64,000 bases of DNA from an uncultured Sphingorhabdus sp. (GCA_947492905.1 CANLOL010000002.1:62001-126000), one strand, 5' to 3'; positions 45,056 to 55,940 are shown, counted from the first letter of the stretch. Numbers and translations: made by a program. Notes: generated by a model from the letters alone, not told the origin.

Positions 45056-47986
45056 TTATTCACTAGCATCTTCGGTGATGATTTCAATCGGCAATCCAAC
45101 TTTTTCGAGTTGAGGTTTAATTTTCGCTACGTCACCCACAATCAACCAAGTGAAATTTTCTGCGTTGACATGTTGACGAACGGCATCGTTCATCTGTTGA
45201 GCTGTTAATTTTTCATAACGGTCAGCCAGAGTCTCTGCATAATCAAATGCTCGGCCATTGAGTCTATCACGTTGCATTTGAAAAATAACAGAGCCTGATG
45301 TCTCATAACGGCCCGGCAGACTTAGCGTATTGTTTTTCACAACGCGGTCTAATTCTTCGGCTGTTACTGGCTTGTCACTATTATAGGATGCTAATTGATC
45401 CAATAATACTTGGACAGATGGGCCTGTTTGGTTGGTTTGAACGGGAGCACGTAGCATGAAAGGAGATTTTTCTTCTGTCGGAATTATAAAAGAAGATACA
45501 CCATATGACCAGCCTTTGGTCTCACGCAGATCGAAATTGATGCGCGATAGAAAGCTGCCGCCATATATTTCATTGCCTGCGCGCAGATTGAATTGATCAT
45601 CGGTTCCCTTTAAGCCCAATACTTGACCGGATATAATCAAAGATTGAGGTGAATTGGGTTTATCAATCAGCAAGATTCTTGCTTTTTGCTCTGGTAGTGG
45701 GACATTGAAATTTTTCGCAGGAGCCGCTTTTGCATCGGGTTTCCATGAACCAAAGCGAACATTCAATTCTTTTTTGATTTCATCCAAACTAGTATCACCG
45801 ACAACAAAAATTTCTGCTTTGTCTGGGTGAATCCAACTTTTGTGGAAATTCACAATATCGTCACGGCTAATTTTTGAGACTGTTTCGTTGTAACCGCTGC
45901 CTGTTAACGGTGTGCCATAAGGATGGGCTTTACCGTAAATAAGCGGTGGTAATTTGCGAAATGCTAATGCTTGTGGCTGACCTTCTTCGGCTTTGATACG
46001 GTTCAATGTTTGCGTGCGCACACGTTCTAAATCTTTATCGTTAAAGCTCGGGTTTTTGATAACATCAGCCAATAGATCAAGCGAACCACCAAGATTAACA
46101 TTTACGGTCGTCACAGATGCCGTGGTCCGATCTAGGCTTGCGCCAACATTGACATTAGCGCCATAGCTTTCTTGGGCTTCTGCTAATTGATTGGCGGTTA
46201 GCGATGTTGTGCCTTCCTCCATCAAATTCGCCATCATATTGGTTAAGCCAGCTTTATCGTTTGGATCTGATGCATAACCAGAATCAAAACTAACCGCGAT
46301 ATTAACAGAGGGAATAGCATCACGTTTTGCAAAAAATACTTTGATACCATTGTCTAATGTTGCTTCTTCGACTGTTGGTAAATCGAGCGGCACAGCTTCG
46401 CCGGCACCAGGGAATTTGCTACGATCGGCTTGGAACTGTGTTGGCGCAGATACGCTAACATCACCCTCAGAAATTGGGCTATAATTGGCAGGTTTTAGCT
46501 CTGGAGTATCAATGGAATAAGCATCATTATCTGATGTGATTTGAGCTGTAACCTGAGCTGGGCTTTGCACGGATGCGCTGCCTTGGACTTTTCCTGCACC
46601 TACTTCTTCATAGGCTTCACGCTCACCGGGTTCGACCCAAATTTCGGCTACGGGACGTGTAATCCATTTTTCCATAGCAGATTTAACGCTAGCGGGTTTC
46701 ATTGCTGCTAAACGCTCTAATTCTTTTTTATAATAGTTGGAATCGCCTGCGAATAATTTGCCCTGTGCCAATGCAACGGCTTTACCACTGAATCCACCAA
46801 TTTGCTCTAGGCCATAAATGCGGTTCGAGGCTGCGCTTGTTGCGACGCGCTGTACTTCTTCTGCGGTAGGGCCCTCAGCGATATATTCGGCTAATATTTC
46901 ATCCAAACGCTTGGCCAATAGGTCCGCATCAGCGCCCGGTTTCAAATCTGCTCTGATTTGGAATGTACTGCCATGAACAAAGCCTTGGACAAATGCCGCT
47001 ACAGAAACTGCAAGCCCTTCTTCGCGGACCAATATTCTATCAAGGCGCGAGCTGCTAAGCCCACCTAGGGCACGTGCGCCAACGTCCAGAGCGGTAAAGT
47101 CATCCTGTGCTAGGCCAGGTACAACCCAGCTGCGCATAATTCTGGTGGTTGGAACTTTATCTTTTAATACGCTTTTTACGGGCTTGTCTAATGTAGGAAT
47201 AGGAAGATCAAACTTTTTGGCTGGTTTGCCGGGTTTGATATGACCAAACCATTTTTCAACCAGAGGCTTAGCTTCCTTGGCGTTAATATCGCCCGCCAAA
47301 ACCAAAATGGCATTGTTGGGGCCATAATTGTCAATGAACCATTGTTTCATATCATCCAAAGATGCTGCTTCTAAATCAGCCAATGAACCAATTGTGCTAT
47401 GCGCATAAGGATGGCCTTCTGGAAATAGCAATTTGATTTGCTCATAACCAACTAATCCATAAGGTTGATTGTCGCCTTGGCGCTTTTCATTTGAAACAAC
47501 GCCAATTTGATTGTCCAATTTTTCTTGGCTGATAGCATTGAGCAAATGGCCCATGCGATCGCTCTCAAGAAATAGAGCGGATTCAACTGCGCTTGTGGGA
47601 ACATTTTGGAAATAGTTGGTGCGGTCTAACCATGTCGTACCATTTAGGCCCGTTGCTCCAATTTCGGATGTATATTTGAAATAATCGCCCGGCGCATTTT
47701 CGCTGCCGTTGAACATCAGATGCTCGAACAAATGGGCATAACCCGTTTTGCCTTTTGGTTCATGCTTTGAACCTACATCATACCATATCGATACGGCAAC
47801 GATAGGCGCTTTGCGATCTTCATGCACAATAACGGTAAGGCCATTATCGAGTGTAAATTCTTCGTGTGGAATATCAACTTGCGATACCAATTCAGATACA
47901 GGGGCAGGATTGCTTTGTGCGCTCACTGGCAGAGATATCAGGGCAGCAGCTGAGACAAAAAGTAGGCTCTTGATACTGTTTTTCAT
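45056..47986 (-). CDS. M16 family zinc metallopeptidase, exported
   Basis: This is a 976-residue double-domain protein of the pitrilysin family. The start at ATG 47986 follows AAGGAAAT and gives a signal peptide ending LPVSAQ; an upstream frame extends it by 25 residues without support. The inverted zinc motif HLFEH lies at residues 85-89, and a downstream Glu about 75 residues on is expected in the conserved region. The second half, from about residue 560, repeats the fold without a zinc motif. Such exported M16 enzymes degrade short peptides in the periplasm. Confidence 0.9.
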   Translation of the reverse strand: MKNSIKSLLFVSAAALISLPVSAQSNPAPVSELVSQVDIPHEEFTLDNGLTVIVHEDRKAPIVAVSIWYDVGSKHEPKGKTGYAHLFEHLMFNGSENAPGDYFKYTSEIGATGLNGTTWLDRTNYFQNVPTSAVESALFLESDRMGHLLNAISQEKLDNQIGVVSNEKRQGDNQPYGLVGYEQIKLLFPEGHPYAHSTIGSLADLEAASLDDMKQWFIDNYGPNNAILVLAGDINAKEAKPLVEKWFGHIKPGKPAKKFDLPIPTLDKPVKSVLKDKVPTTRIMRSWVVPGLAQDDFTALDVGARALGGLSSSRLDRILVREEGLAVSVAAFVQGFVHGSTFQIRADLKPGADADLLAKRLDEILAEYIAEGPTAEEVQRVATSAASNRIYGLEQIGGFSGKAVALAQGKLFAGDSNYYKKELERLAAMKPASVKSAMEKWITRPVAEIWVEPGEREAYEEVGAGKVQGSASVQSPAQVTAQITSDNDAYSIDTPELKPANYSPISEGDVSVSAPTQFQADRSKFPGAGEAVPLDLPTVEEATLDNGIKVFFAKRDAIPSVNIAVSFDSGYASDPNDKAGLTNMMANLMEEGTTSLTANQLAEAQESYGANVNVGASLDRTTASVTTVNVNLGGSLDLLADVIKNPSFNDKDLERVRTQTLNRIKAEEGQPQALAFRKLPPLIYGKAHPYGTPLTGSGYNETVSKISRDDIVNFHKSWIHPDKAEIFVVGDTSLDEIKKELNVRFGSWKPDAKAAPAKNFNVPLPEQKARILLIDKPNSPQSLIISGQVLGLKGTDDQFNLRAGNEIYGGSFLSRINFDLRETKGWSYGVSSFIIPTEEKSPFMLRAPVQTNQTGPSVQVLLDQLASYNSDKPVTAEELDRVVKNNTLSLPGRYETSGSVIFQMQRDRLNGRAFDYAETLADRYEKLTAQQMNDAVRQHVNAENFTWLIVGDVAKIKPQLEKVGLPIEIITEDASE

Positions 47987-48032
47987 CTTTATTTCCTTAT
48001 GGTTGATTTCAAATAATACTAAAGTTGCGCGG

Positions 48033-48050
48033 ATGCTATTGCTATAGCAT
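48033..48050. promoter_or_regulatory. inverted repeat upstream of the M16 gene
   Basis: ATGCTAT and ATAGCAT are separated by four bases, 47 bp before the peptidase start. It resembles the repeats at 29981 and 60032. Confidence 0.4.
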
Positions 48051-48219
48051 ATTTTGTACAAGTTTTTAGACTATTCTAATAGACAGGCTCATTCTCTAAT
48101 TCGACAAACGACATCTAGCATTATAGTGGCGCCTATAATTACAATAAAAAGCTTATCATATGTTGGGCGCATTTTGCTATTATTACGATATATTGCGCCG
48201 ATAAATTTTCTGTCAAACC

Positions 48220-48248
48220 CTTGCGATGCATTTTTACAACACTATCTT
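48220..48248 (+). promoter_or_regulatory. possible sigma-32 promoter of clpB
   Basis: CTTGCG at 48220 and CTATCTT at 48242 lie 16 bp apart, about 50 bp before clpB. The spacing and the CTTG motif fit alphaproteobacterial heat-shock promoters, but the -10 element is a weak match. Confidence 0.3.
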
Positions 48249-48298
48249 GAGTATAAGATATTTCGTCAAAACTGACGAGCATGTAAGGAATTATCGCA

Positions 48299-50881
48299 AT
48301 GAATTTGGAAAAATTTACGGATCGAGCAAAAGGCTTTTTACAATCTGCGCAGACCGTTGCTATTCGCATGAACCATCAACGCATAACGCCAGAACATATG
48401 CTAAAGGCTCTATTGGAAGATGACCAAGGAATGGCCGCTGGTTTAATTCAAAAAGCAGGTGGTAATGCTAAATTAGCCGTCCAATCAGTGGATGCGTCTC
48501 TTGCCAAAATAGCGCAAGTATCGGGCAGCGGTGCGCAGCAAACACCTAGTCTAGATAATGATCTGGTGCGGATTTTGGATACGGCAGAACAAATAGCAGC
48601 AAAAGCAGGAGATGCTTTTGTCACGGTTGAACGTTTGCTATTGGCAATCACCCTATCGAAAACTACGCAAGCGGGCATTGCTTTATCCGATGCTGGACTG
48701 AAAGCGGATGCGCTGAATGCTGCTATCAATGATTTGCGCGGCGGGCGCACTGCCGATAGCGCGAAAGCAGAAGATCGCTATGATGCCTTAAAACGCTTTG
48801 CGCGTGATTTGACCGAAGTGGCCCGCGATGGCAAGCTCGATCCTGTGATTGGGCGCGATGAAGAAATCCGCCGCACCGTGCAAATATTGGCGCGGCGTAC
48901 CAAAAACAATCCGGTCCTTATTGGTGAACCTGGCGTTGGTAAAACCGCTATTGCTGAGGGGCTAGCGCTGCGCATAGCCAATGGCGATGTACCTGATAGC
49001 TTGAAAGGGCGCACATTAATGTCGCTCGATATGGGATCCTTAATAGCGGGTGCCAAATATAGAGGTGAATTTGAAGAGCGTCTGAAAGGTGTATTGGATG
49101 AAGTGAAGCAAGCCGATGGGGATATTATCCTATTCATTGATGAAATGCACACATTGGTGGGCGCTGGTAAAGGCGAGGGGGCGATGGATGCATCAAACCT
49201 ATTGAAACCAGCATTAGCGCGCGGTGATTTGCATTGCATTGGCGCAACGACATTGGATGAATATCAAAAACATGTTGAAAAAGACCCCGCTTTGCAGCGC
49301 CGTTTCCAACCCGTTGTTGTGGGTGAGCCAACCGTAGAAGATACAATTTCCATTTTGCGCGGGATAAAAGAAAAATATGAATTGCATCATGGAGTGCGTA
49401 TCACAGATGGCGCATTAGTATCGGCAGCGACATTATCGCACCGTTATATTTCGGATCGTTTCTTGCCCGATAAAGCCATTGATTTGATGGATGAAGCGGC
49501 CAGCCGTATTCGCATGGAAGTGGAATCAAAGCCCGAGGAAATTGAATCGCTTGATCGGCGGATTATTCAGCTAAAGATTGAGCGCGAGGCTCTATCCAAA
49601 GAGAGCGATGCTGCATCAAAAGACCGTTTGGAGACATTAGTAGGCGAGCTTGCTAATTTAGAGCAAGAATCTTCTGAAATCACGCAGCGTTGGCAGGCCG
49701 AAAAAGAGAAGATTTCGGCTGAAGCAAGGTTGAAAGAGGCATTAGATGCTGCGCGTATCGAACTTGAGCAAGCGCAGCGCAGCGGTGATTTGGCCAAGGC
49801 AGGCGAGCTGCAATATGGTACAATACCTGATTTAGAAAAAGAATTAGAGCAAGCATCAGAGGCTAATGAAAATGCGATGCTGCGCGAAGAAGTGACCGAC
49901 GAAGATATAGCATCGGTTGTTTCCAAATGGACAGGTATTCCTGTCGATAAAATGCTGCAAGGCGAGCGTGAGAAGCTGCTAAAAATGGAAGAATGGCTCG
50001 GCAAGCGTGTGATCGGCCAGAGCGAAGCGGTTGAGGCTGTTTCAAAAGCAGTGCGCCGCAGCCGCGCCGGTTTGCAAGATCCAGGGCGTCCGCTAGGTTC
50101 TTTCCTATTTTTGGGGCCTACGGGCGTTGGTAAAACAGAGCTTACCAAATCATTGGCGGCGTTTTTGTTCGATGATGAAAGCGCGATGGTGCGCATTGAT
50201 ATGTCCGAATTTATGGAAAAGCACAGCGTGGCGCGTCTCATCGGAGCGCCTCCGGGATATGTTGGTTATGAAGAAGGCGGCACATTGACCGAAGCCGTTC
50301 GCCGCCGTCCCTATCAAGTGGTTTTATTCGATGAGGTCGAAAAGGCGCATAGCGATGTGTTTAATATATTGCTGCAAGTATTGGACGATGGACGGCTGAC
50401 CGATGGACAAGGCAGGGTTGTTGATTTTTCCAATACATTAATCATCTTAACGTCTAATTTGGGCAGTCAATTTTTAGCGGAATTAGAAGATGACCAAAAA
50501 GTGAGCGATGCTGAAGGCGCCGTCATGGAAGTTGTGCGCGGCCATTTCAGACCTGAATTTCTAAACCGTTTGGATGAAATCACCTTATTCCACCGTTTGG
50601 CCGCCCATCACATGGCGCCTATTGTCGAAATACAAGTAGGCCATGTTCAAAAGCTGCTCAAATCGCGCAAAATTATCTTGGAATTAACCGATGCTGCAAA
50701 AGCATGGATCGGCCGTGTGGGCTATGATCCAGTTTACGGAGCGCGGCCATTGAAACGCGCTGTGCAGCGGCATTTGCAAGATCCACTTGCCGATATGATA
50801 TTGCGCGGCGAAGTTCCCGATGGCAGCACGGTGCACATCGAAGAAGGCGAAGGCGCGTTAAACTTTAAAATAAATACTTGA
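48299..50881 (+). CDS. clpB: ATP-dependent disaggregase ClpB
   Basis: This 860-residue Hsp100 chaperone works with DnaK to dissolve protein aggregates. The domains are an N-terminal Clp_N pair over residues 1-145 ([16 protein letters not shown]), NBD1 with Walker A GEPGVGKT near 206, a coiled-coil middle domain over roughly 400-525, and NBD2 with GPTGVGKT near 606. A C-terminal D2 small domain follows. Start ATG 48299 has AAGGA upstream. Length and motifs are fully standard. Confidence 0.97.
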   Translation: MNLEKFTDRAKGFLQSAQTVAIRMNHQRITPEHMLKALLEDDQGMAAGLIQKAGGNAKLAVQSVDASLAKIAQVSGSGAQQTPSLDNDLVRILDTAEQIAAKAGDAFVTVERLLLAITLSKTTQAGIALSDAGLKADALNAAINDLRGGRTADSAKAEDRYDALKRFARDLTEVARDGKLDPVIGRDEEIRRTVQILARRTKNNPVLIGEPGVGKTAIAEGLALRIANGDVPDSLKGRTLMSLDMGSLIAGAKYRGEFEERLKGVLDEVKQADGDIILFIDEMHTLVGAGKGEGAMDASNLLKPALARGDLHCIGATTLDEYQKHVEKDPALQRRFQPVVVGEPTVEDTISILRGIKEKYELHHGVRITDGALVSAATLSHRYISDRFLPDKAIDLMDEAASRIRMEVESKPEEIESLDRRIIQLKIEREALSKESDAASKDRLETLVGELANLEQESSEITQRWQAEKEKISAEARLKEALDAARIELEQAQRSGDLAKAGELQYGTIPDLEKELEQASEANENAMLREEVTDEDIASVVSKWTGIPVDKMLQGEREKLLKMEEWLGKRVIGQSEAVEAVSKAVRRSRAGLQDPGRPLGSFLFLGPTGVGKTELTKSLAAFLFDDESAMVRIDMSEFMEKHSVARLIGAPPGYVGYEEGGTLTEAVRRRPYQVVLFDEVEKAHSDVFNILLQVLDDGRLTDGQGRVVDFSNTLIILTSNLGSQFLAELEDDQKVSDAEGAVMEVVRGHFRPEFLNRLDEITLFHRLAAHHMAPIVEIQVGHVQKLLKSRKIILELTDAAKAWIGRVGYDPVYGARPLKRAVQRHLQDPLADMILRGEVPDGSTVHIEEGEGALNFKINT

Positions 50882-50934
50882 AAAAGTATAAATAGTAATG
50901 TTGTTATTAATCCCAGTAAATAACGGGGGTTGTA

Positions 50935-52608
50935 ATGAAAAATATACTATATGCTGTTTCTTCACTAGCTTTATTGTCAGGGCATATTTCTGAGGCCAAT
51001 GCTGCTAGTAAAGAAGATTTTGAGGATTGTGATGGCTTGAAGCGCCCTAAGAAAAAGGGTAATGGAATGCGCGCCTCTGCTAATGAACCTCTATATAGTT
51101 TTGGCAGGCCACCATCTGGAAAGTCTAAAATAGCCTCATGCACCCGCGCATTAGAGAGCGAGCGTCTTTTGCCCACGCATGATTTACGGCGTGCCCATTT
51201 ACTGCGAGCAAGAGCGGCAGCCTATATATCAATTGGTGATGCAGATGCAGCTCTAGCTGATGTTAATAATTCCAAAATTGCCCTAGGTGAATTAGGAGAT
51301 GATCCGTTCTTTAAGCGCAGCATTGGGGTGTCTTATGCTTTATTAGAGGGATTAATAGCTGCTAGTAAAGGCGATAAAGAGCAGGCGAATATATTTGCAA
51401 AGCAAGCTTCAGATGCACGGCCTTACGCCACAAACGTGCAGAGTGTGTCAGCAATGACAATACATAAAATGCGCGATTATGGGACTAATTCCTCTTCACC
51501 TTGGGACGGCGTTGAGAGGCTTGGACTTGTGTATGGTGCTAGTAAATTACGGCGCGAGGCTGAGTTGGGTAATTTCAAAAACATCGCTAAAATGAGTGAA
51601 GGAATTGAAATTGATTGGCCTGAGGAAACTCCTGATGGATATTGGTTGTTTACAAACTTCCGCGGTGCAACAAAATGGACTAACTCAATGTTGGCAAATA
51701 TACGTATTTCCTATGCTTTGGCTACAGTTGGAAAAACGGCGGAGGCTTATGAATACATTGTGGAAGCTCAAGAAAAGCTAGACGCAGCCATTTTAGAGCA
51801 TGCAGTTGATCCAAAACTAAAAGAAAAAGGTGATTACTCTGAACTCAGCAAAAAAAAAGCAAAGCGTGCAGAAGAAAAGGATGCAAAGCGTCTTAAACTT
51901 GCGCAAGAAAGCGCTGCTGGTTACGCAGAATTTAAAACAAAAATTTTTGATCCATTAGTAGCAGCGGTTGAAGCGCGAATAGCGCTGAATGATTCAGATA
52001 GAACGCCATTTAATGAGTTTATGAAAAATGATATCATACCTATTAGTTCAATTTCACTAGATTTATTAAATACTGCGAAACAAGGTAATGATGATCCGGA
52101 CATTTCCAAGCATCAAGAATTAATCATAGCAGAATTAAATAAGAGACATAAAGAAGGTTTGGACAAATTAGCTAAAGAGTCTCTTATAACATTAGAATCC
52201 AAAGGATTGGTTGATTACAAAAAATCAAAAACCAATGTCCTGACAGCTGTTTTAGGTGGCTTGGATCTTAAACATGGTTTTAAATCTGAAGCCAATGAAA
52301 ATGGCACTACGTTGGTAAAATATTCAGGAGGTATAAATTCGGCTGCTATGGTCGAGGAAATGTCCTTATTAAGAGCAGCAGAAATTACCAAAGAAGCAGG
52401 TAAGCAACAATTTATAATAATGGATAGAGATATTGGGAAGCGTTTTGTAGCTATGTCTGTTAACGGTGTTACTCGAAATCGCACATTTGCAGGTTACGCA
52501 GCTGAATTGCAAATACGATTTTTAGAGGAAAATGAAACAAGTGATCGTGCATTAAATGCAGAGCAGATAATCGCCGATCTTGGTTCAATTTATTATGAGC
52601 AATCTTAG
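50935..52608 (+). CDS. exported TPR-like hypothetical protein
   Basis: This 557-residue protein has a signal peptide ending ISEANAA. The mature N-terminal 200 residues contain helical repeats of TPR type, seen in LRRAHLLRARAAAYISIGDADAALADVN. A lysine-rich coiled segment (ELSKKKAKRAEEKDAKRLKLA) follows near the middle and a mixed alpha/beta C-terminus ends it. I do not recognise the family. Codon use is more AT-rich than in clpB. It precedes a decayed region and may be accessory. Confidence 0.7.
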   Translation: MKNILYAVSSLALLSGHISEANAASKEDFEDCDGLKRPKKKGNGMRASANEPLYSFGRPPSGKSKIASCTRALESERLLPTHDLRRAHLLRARAAAYISIGDADAALADVNNSKIALGELGDDPFFKRSIGVSYALLEGLIAASKGDKEQANIFAKQASDARPYATNVQSVSAMTIHKMRDYGTNSSSPWDGVERLGLVYGASKLRREAELGNFKNIAKMSEGIEIDWPEETPDGYWLFTNFRGATKWTNSMLANIRISYALATVGKTAEAYEYIVEAQEKLDAAILEHAVDPKLKEKGDYSELSKKKAKRAEEKDAKRLKLAQESAAGYAEFKTKIFDPLVAAVEARIALNDSDRTPFNEFMKNDIIPISSISLDLLNTAKQGNDDPDISKHQELIIAELNKRHKEGLDKLAKESLITLESKGLVDYKKSKTNVLTAVLGGLDLKHGFKSEANENGTTLVKYSGGINSAAMVEEMSLLRAAEITKEAGKQQFIIMDRDIGKRFVAMSVNGVTRNRTFAGYAAELQIRFLEENETSDRALNAEQIIADLGSIYYEQS

Positions 52609-52757
52609 TCCAATCAATAGCATTTAATATCGGTCCAAATTGTATTGGTTTGTATATTAATCTCTTAGCTCTAGCATATTTTTAGAAACAGTTTTATGGT
52701 TTCAATAGAATTTAATAATTTTGCGATGTTTTTTAAGGTGAGTAGCTGAGAATATGA
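52609..52757. other. AT-rich non-coding stretch
   Basis: I see no gene, hairpin terminator or RNA here. All three forward frames carry frequent stops. Together with the remnant that follows, it makes a gene-free gap of about 340 bp. Confidence 0.6.
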
Positions 52758-52945
52758 AAAACTGGATCAAAATACACTCAGTACAATAAACCTTCTATAC
52801 TAGACCCAAAATTTGATGCTAGGTTGGCGGTCTCTAATAGCAAGACTATAACTTTTAAGGTGGCGCTGGTAAAACTGCATTAGGTGTATTCGGCTCAATT
52901 GGCCAGAGATTTAATGCCACTGGTTCAATAAATCCAATAGGTTGA
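52758..52945 (+). pseudogene. decayed 3' end of an unidentified gene
   Basis: Two short open stretches join into one plausible protein end if one base is restored near 52859. The first reads K-TGSKYTQYNKPSILDPKF and continues to a TITFK; the second reads GGAGKTALGVFGSIGQRFNA and ends INPIG. The second stretch stops 4 bp before the next ATG, as a gene end in an operon would. No start or upstream domain remains. The identity is unknown. The combination of a lost upstream gene and a small membrane gene after it recalls toxin-immunity pairs, but nothing in the residues proves that. Confidence 0.4.
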
Positions 52946-52949
52946 TCAA

Positions 52950-53195
52950 ATGGAAATTGATACAAAATATCTAAATACACAATGGAAGATAACAAAATAT
53001 ATAATAATTTTTTTATTCTTATTTTTAATTGCCATATTAGGTTTGAATTATATACAAGGTGTTTTTACATTATTAGAGCTTATTGGTTATTTATTATTAG
53101 GTGGATTTTTTTTAGCAATTACTATAATTTTTTGTAAGCTTGTATTTAAATTGATAAGATATCTGTCAAATTTCGGGGCTGGTATAAAAGATTGA
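52950..53195 (+). CDS. small two-helix membrane protein (81 aa)
   Basis: This 81-residue protein has two predicted membrane helices, ITKYIIIFLFLFLIAILGLN and a second around LLGGFFLAITIIFCKLVF, and a basic loop at the end. It is strongly AT-rich. It lies 4 bp after the remnant at 52758-52945, so it may have been that gene's partner. No function is recognised. A 24-codon in-frame scrap follows at about 53229. Confidence 0.55.
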   Translation: MEIDTKYLNTQWKITKYIIIFLFLFLIAILGLNYIQGVFTLLELIGYLLLGGFFLAITIIFCKLVFKLIRYLSNFGAGIKD

Positions 53196-53317
53196 TAATG
53201 GGATTAGATTATTTTACTTAATAATATGTGGTCAATGATGCAAAGCTTGGTATAGCAATCGGTGGCTTATATACATTGAAGCTAAAAAAATATCATTAAA
53301 TGATGAGGCTAAAGTAT

Positions 53318-54340
53318 ATGAAAAAAATTCATAATATAGCTTATATGGTTTTGGGCCTGTCATTCGTCTCTGCATGTATCCCAAAAGGGGCGCAAGACAG
53401 CAGGATTGGCGGTTCTAAATCTAGGCCGCAGTTGGAAAATGATAATATCACCACCCAAGAACCCGACTGGAGCCCATCATCGGTTAATCGTAATGCAAAT
53501 GAAGTGATTGCAGGCGAATATGTTGTGAAATCGGGTGATACCCTATCTGGTATTGCTGCAAAAACAGGGTCGCCGCAGAGCGAAATAGCGCGTGCGAATA
53601 ATCTTGAAGAGCCTTTTGCGTTGCGTATTGGGCAAGTGTTGCAAATTCCATCGGGTAAATATCATCGCGTGAGCAGCGGTGAAACAGGCATAGCTATTGC
53701 GCGGGCTTATGGCGTTCCTTGGAATCAAATAGTAGAGCTTAATGATTTACAAGCCCCGTATATTCTGCGCGTCGGGCAAAGGCTGCAATTGCCCACCGAT
53801 ACGAGCGTGAATGCAATCACGCGCGAGAAATCCCCCGAAGAATGGGCCGCAAATTTCGATCTGGATATTGATGATATTGTAACGGGCGGTTCTCCTGCTG
53901 TGCCTACCAAAACAGCAAATACATCGCTATCTGATGCTGTCACTAGTCCCGGAAATTTTGATAGCCAATTTATTTATCCGCTGCGTGGCCGTACATTATC
54001 GCGATTTGGCAGCAAAGGCGGCGGTATTGTGAATGATGGTATCAACATTGCGGGTGCGCAAGGTGCGCCTATTGGCGCTGCGGCTGATGGTGTTGTAGTC
54101 TATAGCGGCAATGAAATCGAAGTATTTGGCGGGCTGATATTGGTGGATCATGGTGAGGGCTGGGTAACGGCCTATGGCCATGTTGGACAAATCAATGTAA
54201 AACGCGGGCAAAAGGTTAAAGCTGGACAAAATATTGGCCAAGTCGGTCAAACAGGCTATGTGGATCGTCCGCAATTACATTTTGAGATTCGAAAAGACCG
54301 CAAACCTATCGATCCTCTGACGAAATTGCCCAACAACTGA
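53318..54340 (+). CDS. NlpD-like LysM/M23 lipoprotein (amidase activator)
   Basis: The ATG at 53318 follows GAGG; a longer start exists at 53300. The lipobox is SAC. Two LysM repeats follow (YVVKSGDTLSGIAAKTG and YHRVSSGETGIAIARAYG). A C-terminal LytM domain comes next (from about residue 220), with YGHVG and LHFEIRKD but NDGINIAG in place of HxGxDxA. The first zinc ligand His and its Asp are therefore lost, so it is probably a non-catalytic activator of cell-division amidases, as NlpD is. It lies 10 bp before a K+ channel gene. Confidence 0.88.
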   Translation: MKKIHNIAYMVLGLSFVSACIPKGAQDSRIGGSKSRPQLENDNITTQEPDWSPSSVNRNANEVIAGEYVVKSGDTLSGIAAKTGSPQSEIARANNLEEPFALRIGQVLQIPSGKYHRVSSGETGIAIARAYGVPWNQIVELNDLQAPYILRVGQRLQLPTDTSVNAITREKSPEEWAANFDLDIDDIVTGGSPAVPTKTANTSLSDAVTSPGNFDSQFIYPLRGRTLSRFGSKGGGIVNDGINIAGAQGAPIGAAADGVVVYSGNEIEVFGGLILVDHGEGWVTAYGHVGQINVKRGQKVKAGQNIGQVGQTGYVDRPQLHFEIRKDRKPIDPLTKLPNN

Positions 54341-54350
54341 GTCGCAATAT

Positions 54351-55397
54351 ATGAGCGCACAATATAAAAGGGTTGGCGAGTTTGCCACATTGAGACGCAA
54401 GTCTAGCGTGCCTATTTGGGTTGATATATTGGTGCGTGTGGGTTTTGTGCTGGCGCTTATAACCATGGCAATCATGGTGCATTGGCTTGATAGAACGGGC
54501 CTTCAAGACAGTTATGACGGCGAGGTAAGCTTCTTAGACGTTGTTTATTTCACTATGATATCTATCACAACGACAGGATATGGCGATATTGCGCCCGTTA
54601 CCGAGCGTGCGCGGATGTTCGATGCGCTGGTGGTGACACCAATTCGTGTTTTTGTGGTTCTTATTTTCCTTGGAACAGCTTATAATTTTGTGCTGAAACG
54701 CACTTGGGACAGGTGGCAGATGAAATTAAATCAGAGAAATTTACGCGATCATATCATTGTTTTTGGCTTTGGAGTCAGCGGTTCAGAAGCGGTAAAAGAG
54801 CTGATAGCGCGCGGCGAAAACACCAAAGATATTGTGGTGGTTGATACCAATGAGGCTGAATTGCGCAGCGCAGAGGCGATGGGATGTTATGTTTATTGTG
54901 CCGATGGTACGCGCGATGAAACGCTCAAAAATCTGAAAATTGATAAAGCATCATCGGTGATTGTTTCTGCTGGCCGCGATGATACATCTATTTTAATAGT
55001 CCTTACGGTGCGCCATTTGGCCCCGAAATTACCTATCAGCGTCGTCGTACGCGCATCGGATAATGAATTTTTGGCGCGTCAGGCTGGCGCAGATAATGTC
55101 ATTAATCCGGTGAATTTTGCCGGATTATTGCTGGCGGGTTCTTGTCATGGTGAACATGTTTCGGATTATATATCAGACTTAGCATCAGTAAATGGCCGCG
55201 TTATGCTGCACGAACGCCTAGTGGATGAATCCGAAGTTGGGCATCCGCTAAGAGGTCTCTCATCAGGTGTAGGCGTGCGCCTCTATCGCAACGGCAAACC
55301 CTATGGCTATTGGGAGCCACCAGCTCAGGCTATGAAGGCTGGTGATATGATCGTTGAGATTGTCCCTGGTAATGGAATGACTACGCAGGAGTTATAG
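54351..55397 (+). CDS. potassium channel with TrkA-N (RCK) domain
   Basis: This 348-residue protein has an N-terminal membrane part with two helices and the selectivity filter TTTGYGDIAPVT. It is followed by a cytosolic RCK Rossmann domain (IIVFGFGVSGSEAVKEL, VVDTNEAEL) and a TrkA-C-like end. It resembles small ligand-gated bacterial K+ channels (Kch/MthK type). The first helix seems to be at about residues 25-45. It starts just after the NlpD-like gene. Confidence 0.9.
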   Translation: MSAQYKRVGEFATLRRKSSVPIWVDILVRVGFVLALITMAIMVHWLDRTGLQDSYDGEVSFLDVVYFTMISITTTGYGDIAPVTERARMFDALVVTPIRVFVVLIFLGTAYNFVLKRTWDRWQMKLNQRNLRDHIIVFGFGVSGSEAVKELIARGENTKDIVVVDTNEAELRSAEAMGCYVYCADGTRDETLKNLKIDKASSVIVSAGRDDTSILIVLTVRHLAPKLPISVVVRASDNEFLARQAGADNVINPVNFAGLLLAGSCHGEHVSDYISDLASVNGRVMLHERLVDESEVGHPLRGLSSGVGVRLYRNGKPYGYWEPPAQAMKAGDMIVEIVPGNGMTTQEL

Positions 55398-55443
55398 AAT
55401 TTTTTAAAAGATGAATGTTTATGATGTTTCTGCAGGAATTAAA

Positions 55444-55866
55444 ATGCTCTCATCGAAATTAAGTTTGATATTAGTAATCCCATATCTTTTAGTAATGGCT
55501 TCATGCACTGGAGCACCAGAAGATAATGATATCGAACAAGATTATACTATTAATTCTGAAACAGTGACCGCATCAGAAGAAAAAATTGCTGCTATCATAG
55601 AAGAGAAAGTAAAGTCTAAGAACCCCGATATAATTTTAGATGATTATGCACGTTTTTATGCGCATAGAATTGATAATAAGGTCATGGCATTTTATAGCCT
55701 CGGTGATGAAGATATTGGCTCTAAAAAGAGAAAGGCGGGCCAATCTTATTGGGTTTCAGTCGATAATATTCCATTCGTATTGGATGGAGGATGCGGGTAT
55801 ATAACTGTAATCTATAATAAATCTTCTGAAGAGCTGGATTCTATAGAATGCAATGGAGACGCTTAA
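55444..55866 (+). CDS. hypothetical lipoprotein (140 aa)
   Basis: A lipoprotein starting at ATG 55444, with AGGAA upstream; a start at 55411 adds 11 residues. The hydrophobic segment ends in lipobox MASC. The acidic linker IEQDYTINSETVTASEEKI precedes a mixed domain ending YITVIYNKSSEELDSIEC. I do not recognise it. Confidence 0.65.
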   Translation: MLSSKLSLILVIPYLLVMASCTGAPEDNDIEQDYTINSETVTASEEKIAAIIEEKVKSKNPDIILDDYARFYAHRIDNKVMAFYSLGDEDIGSKKRKAGQSYWVSVDNIPFVLDGGCGYITVIYNKSSEELDSIECNGDA

Positions 55867-55940
55867 CATTAGACTGCAGCATGAACTTTTCAGGCCATTC
55901 AAATTGAAGTACAAAACCTAATTATTGTATAAATTTCCTT

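Noticed and set aside
48139-48369. 76-codon minus-strand frame overlapping the clpB start
   Set aside because: Covers clpB's promoter and N-terminus; no motif or ribosome site.
49567-50241. 224-codon open frame antisense to clpB
   Set aside because: Shadow of clpB; low-complexity serine-rich translation, no ribosome site.
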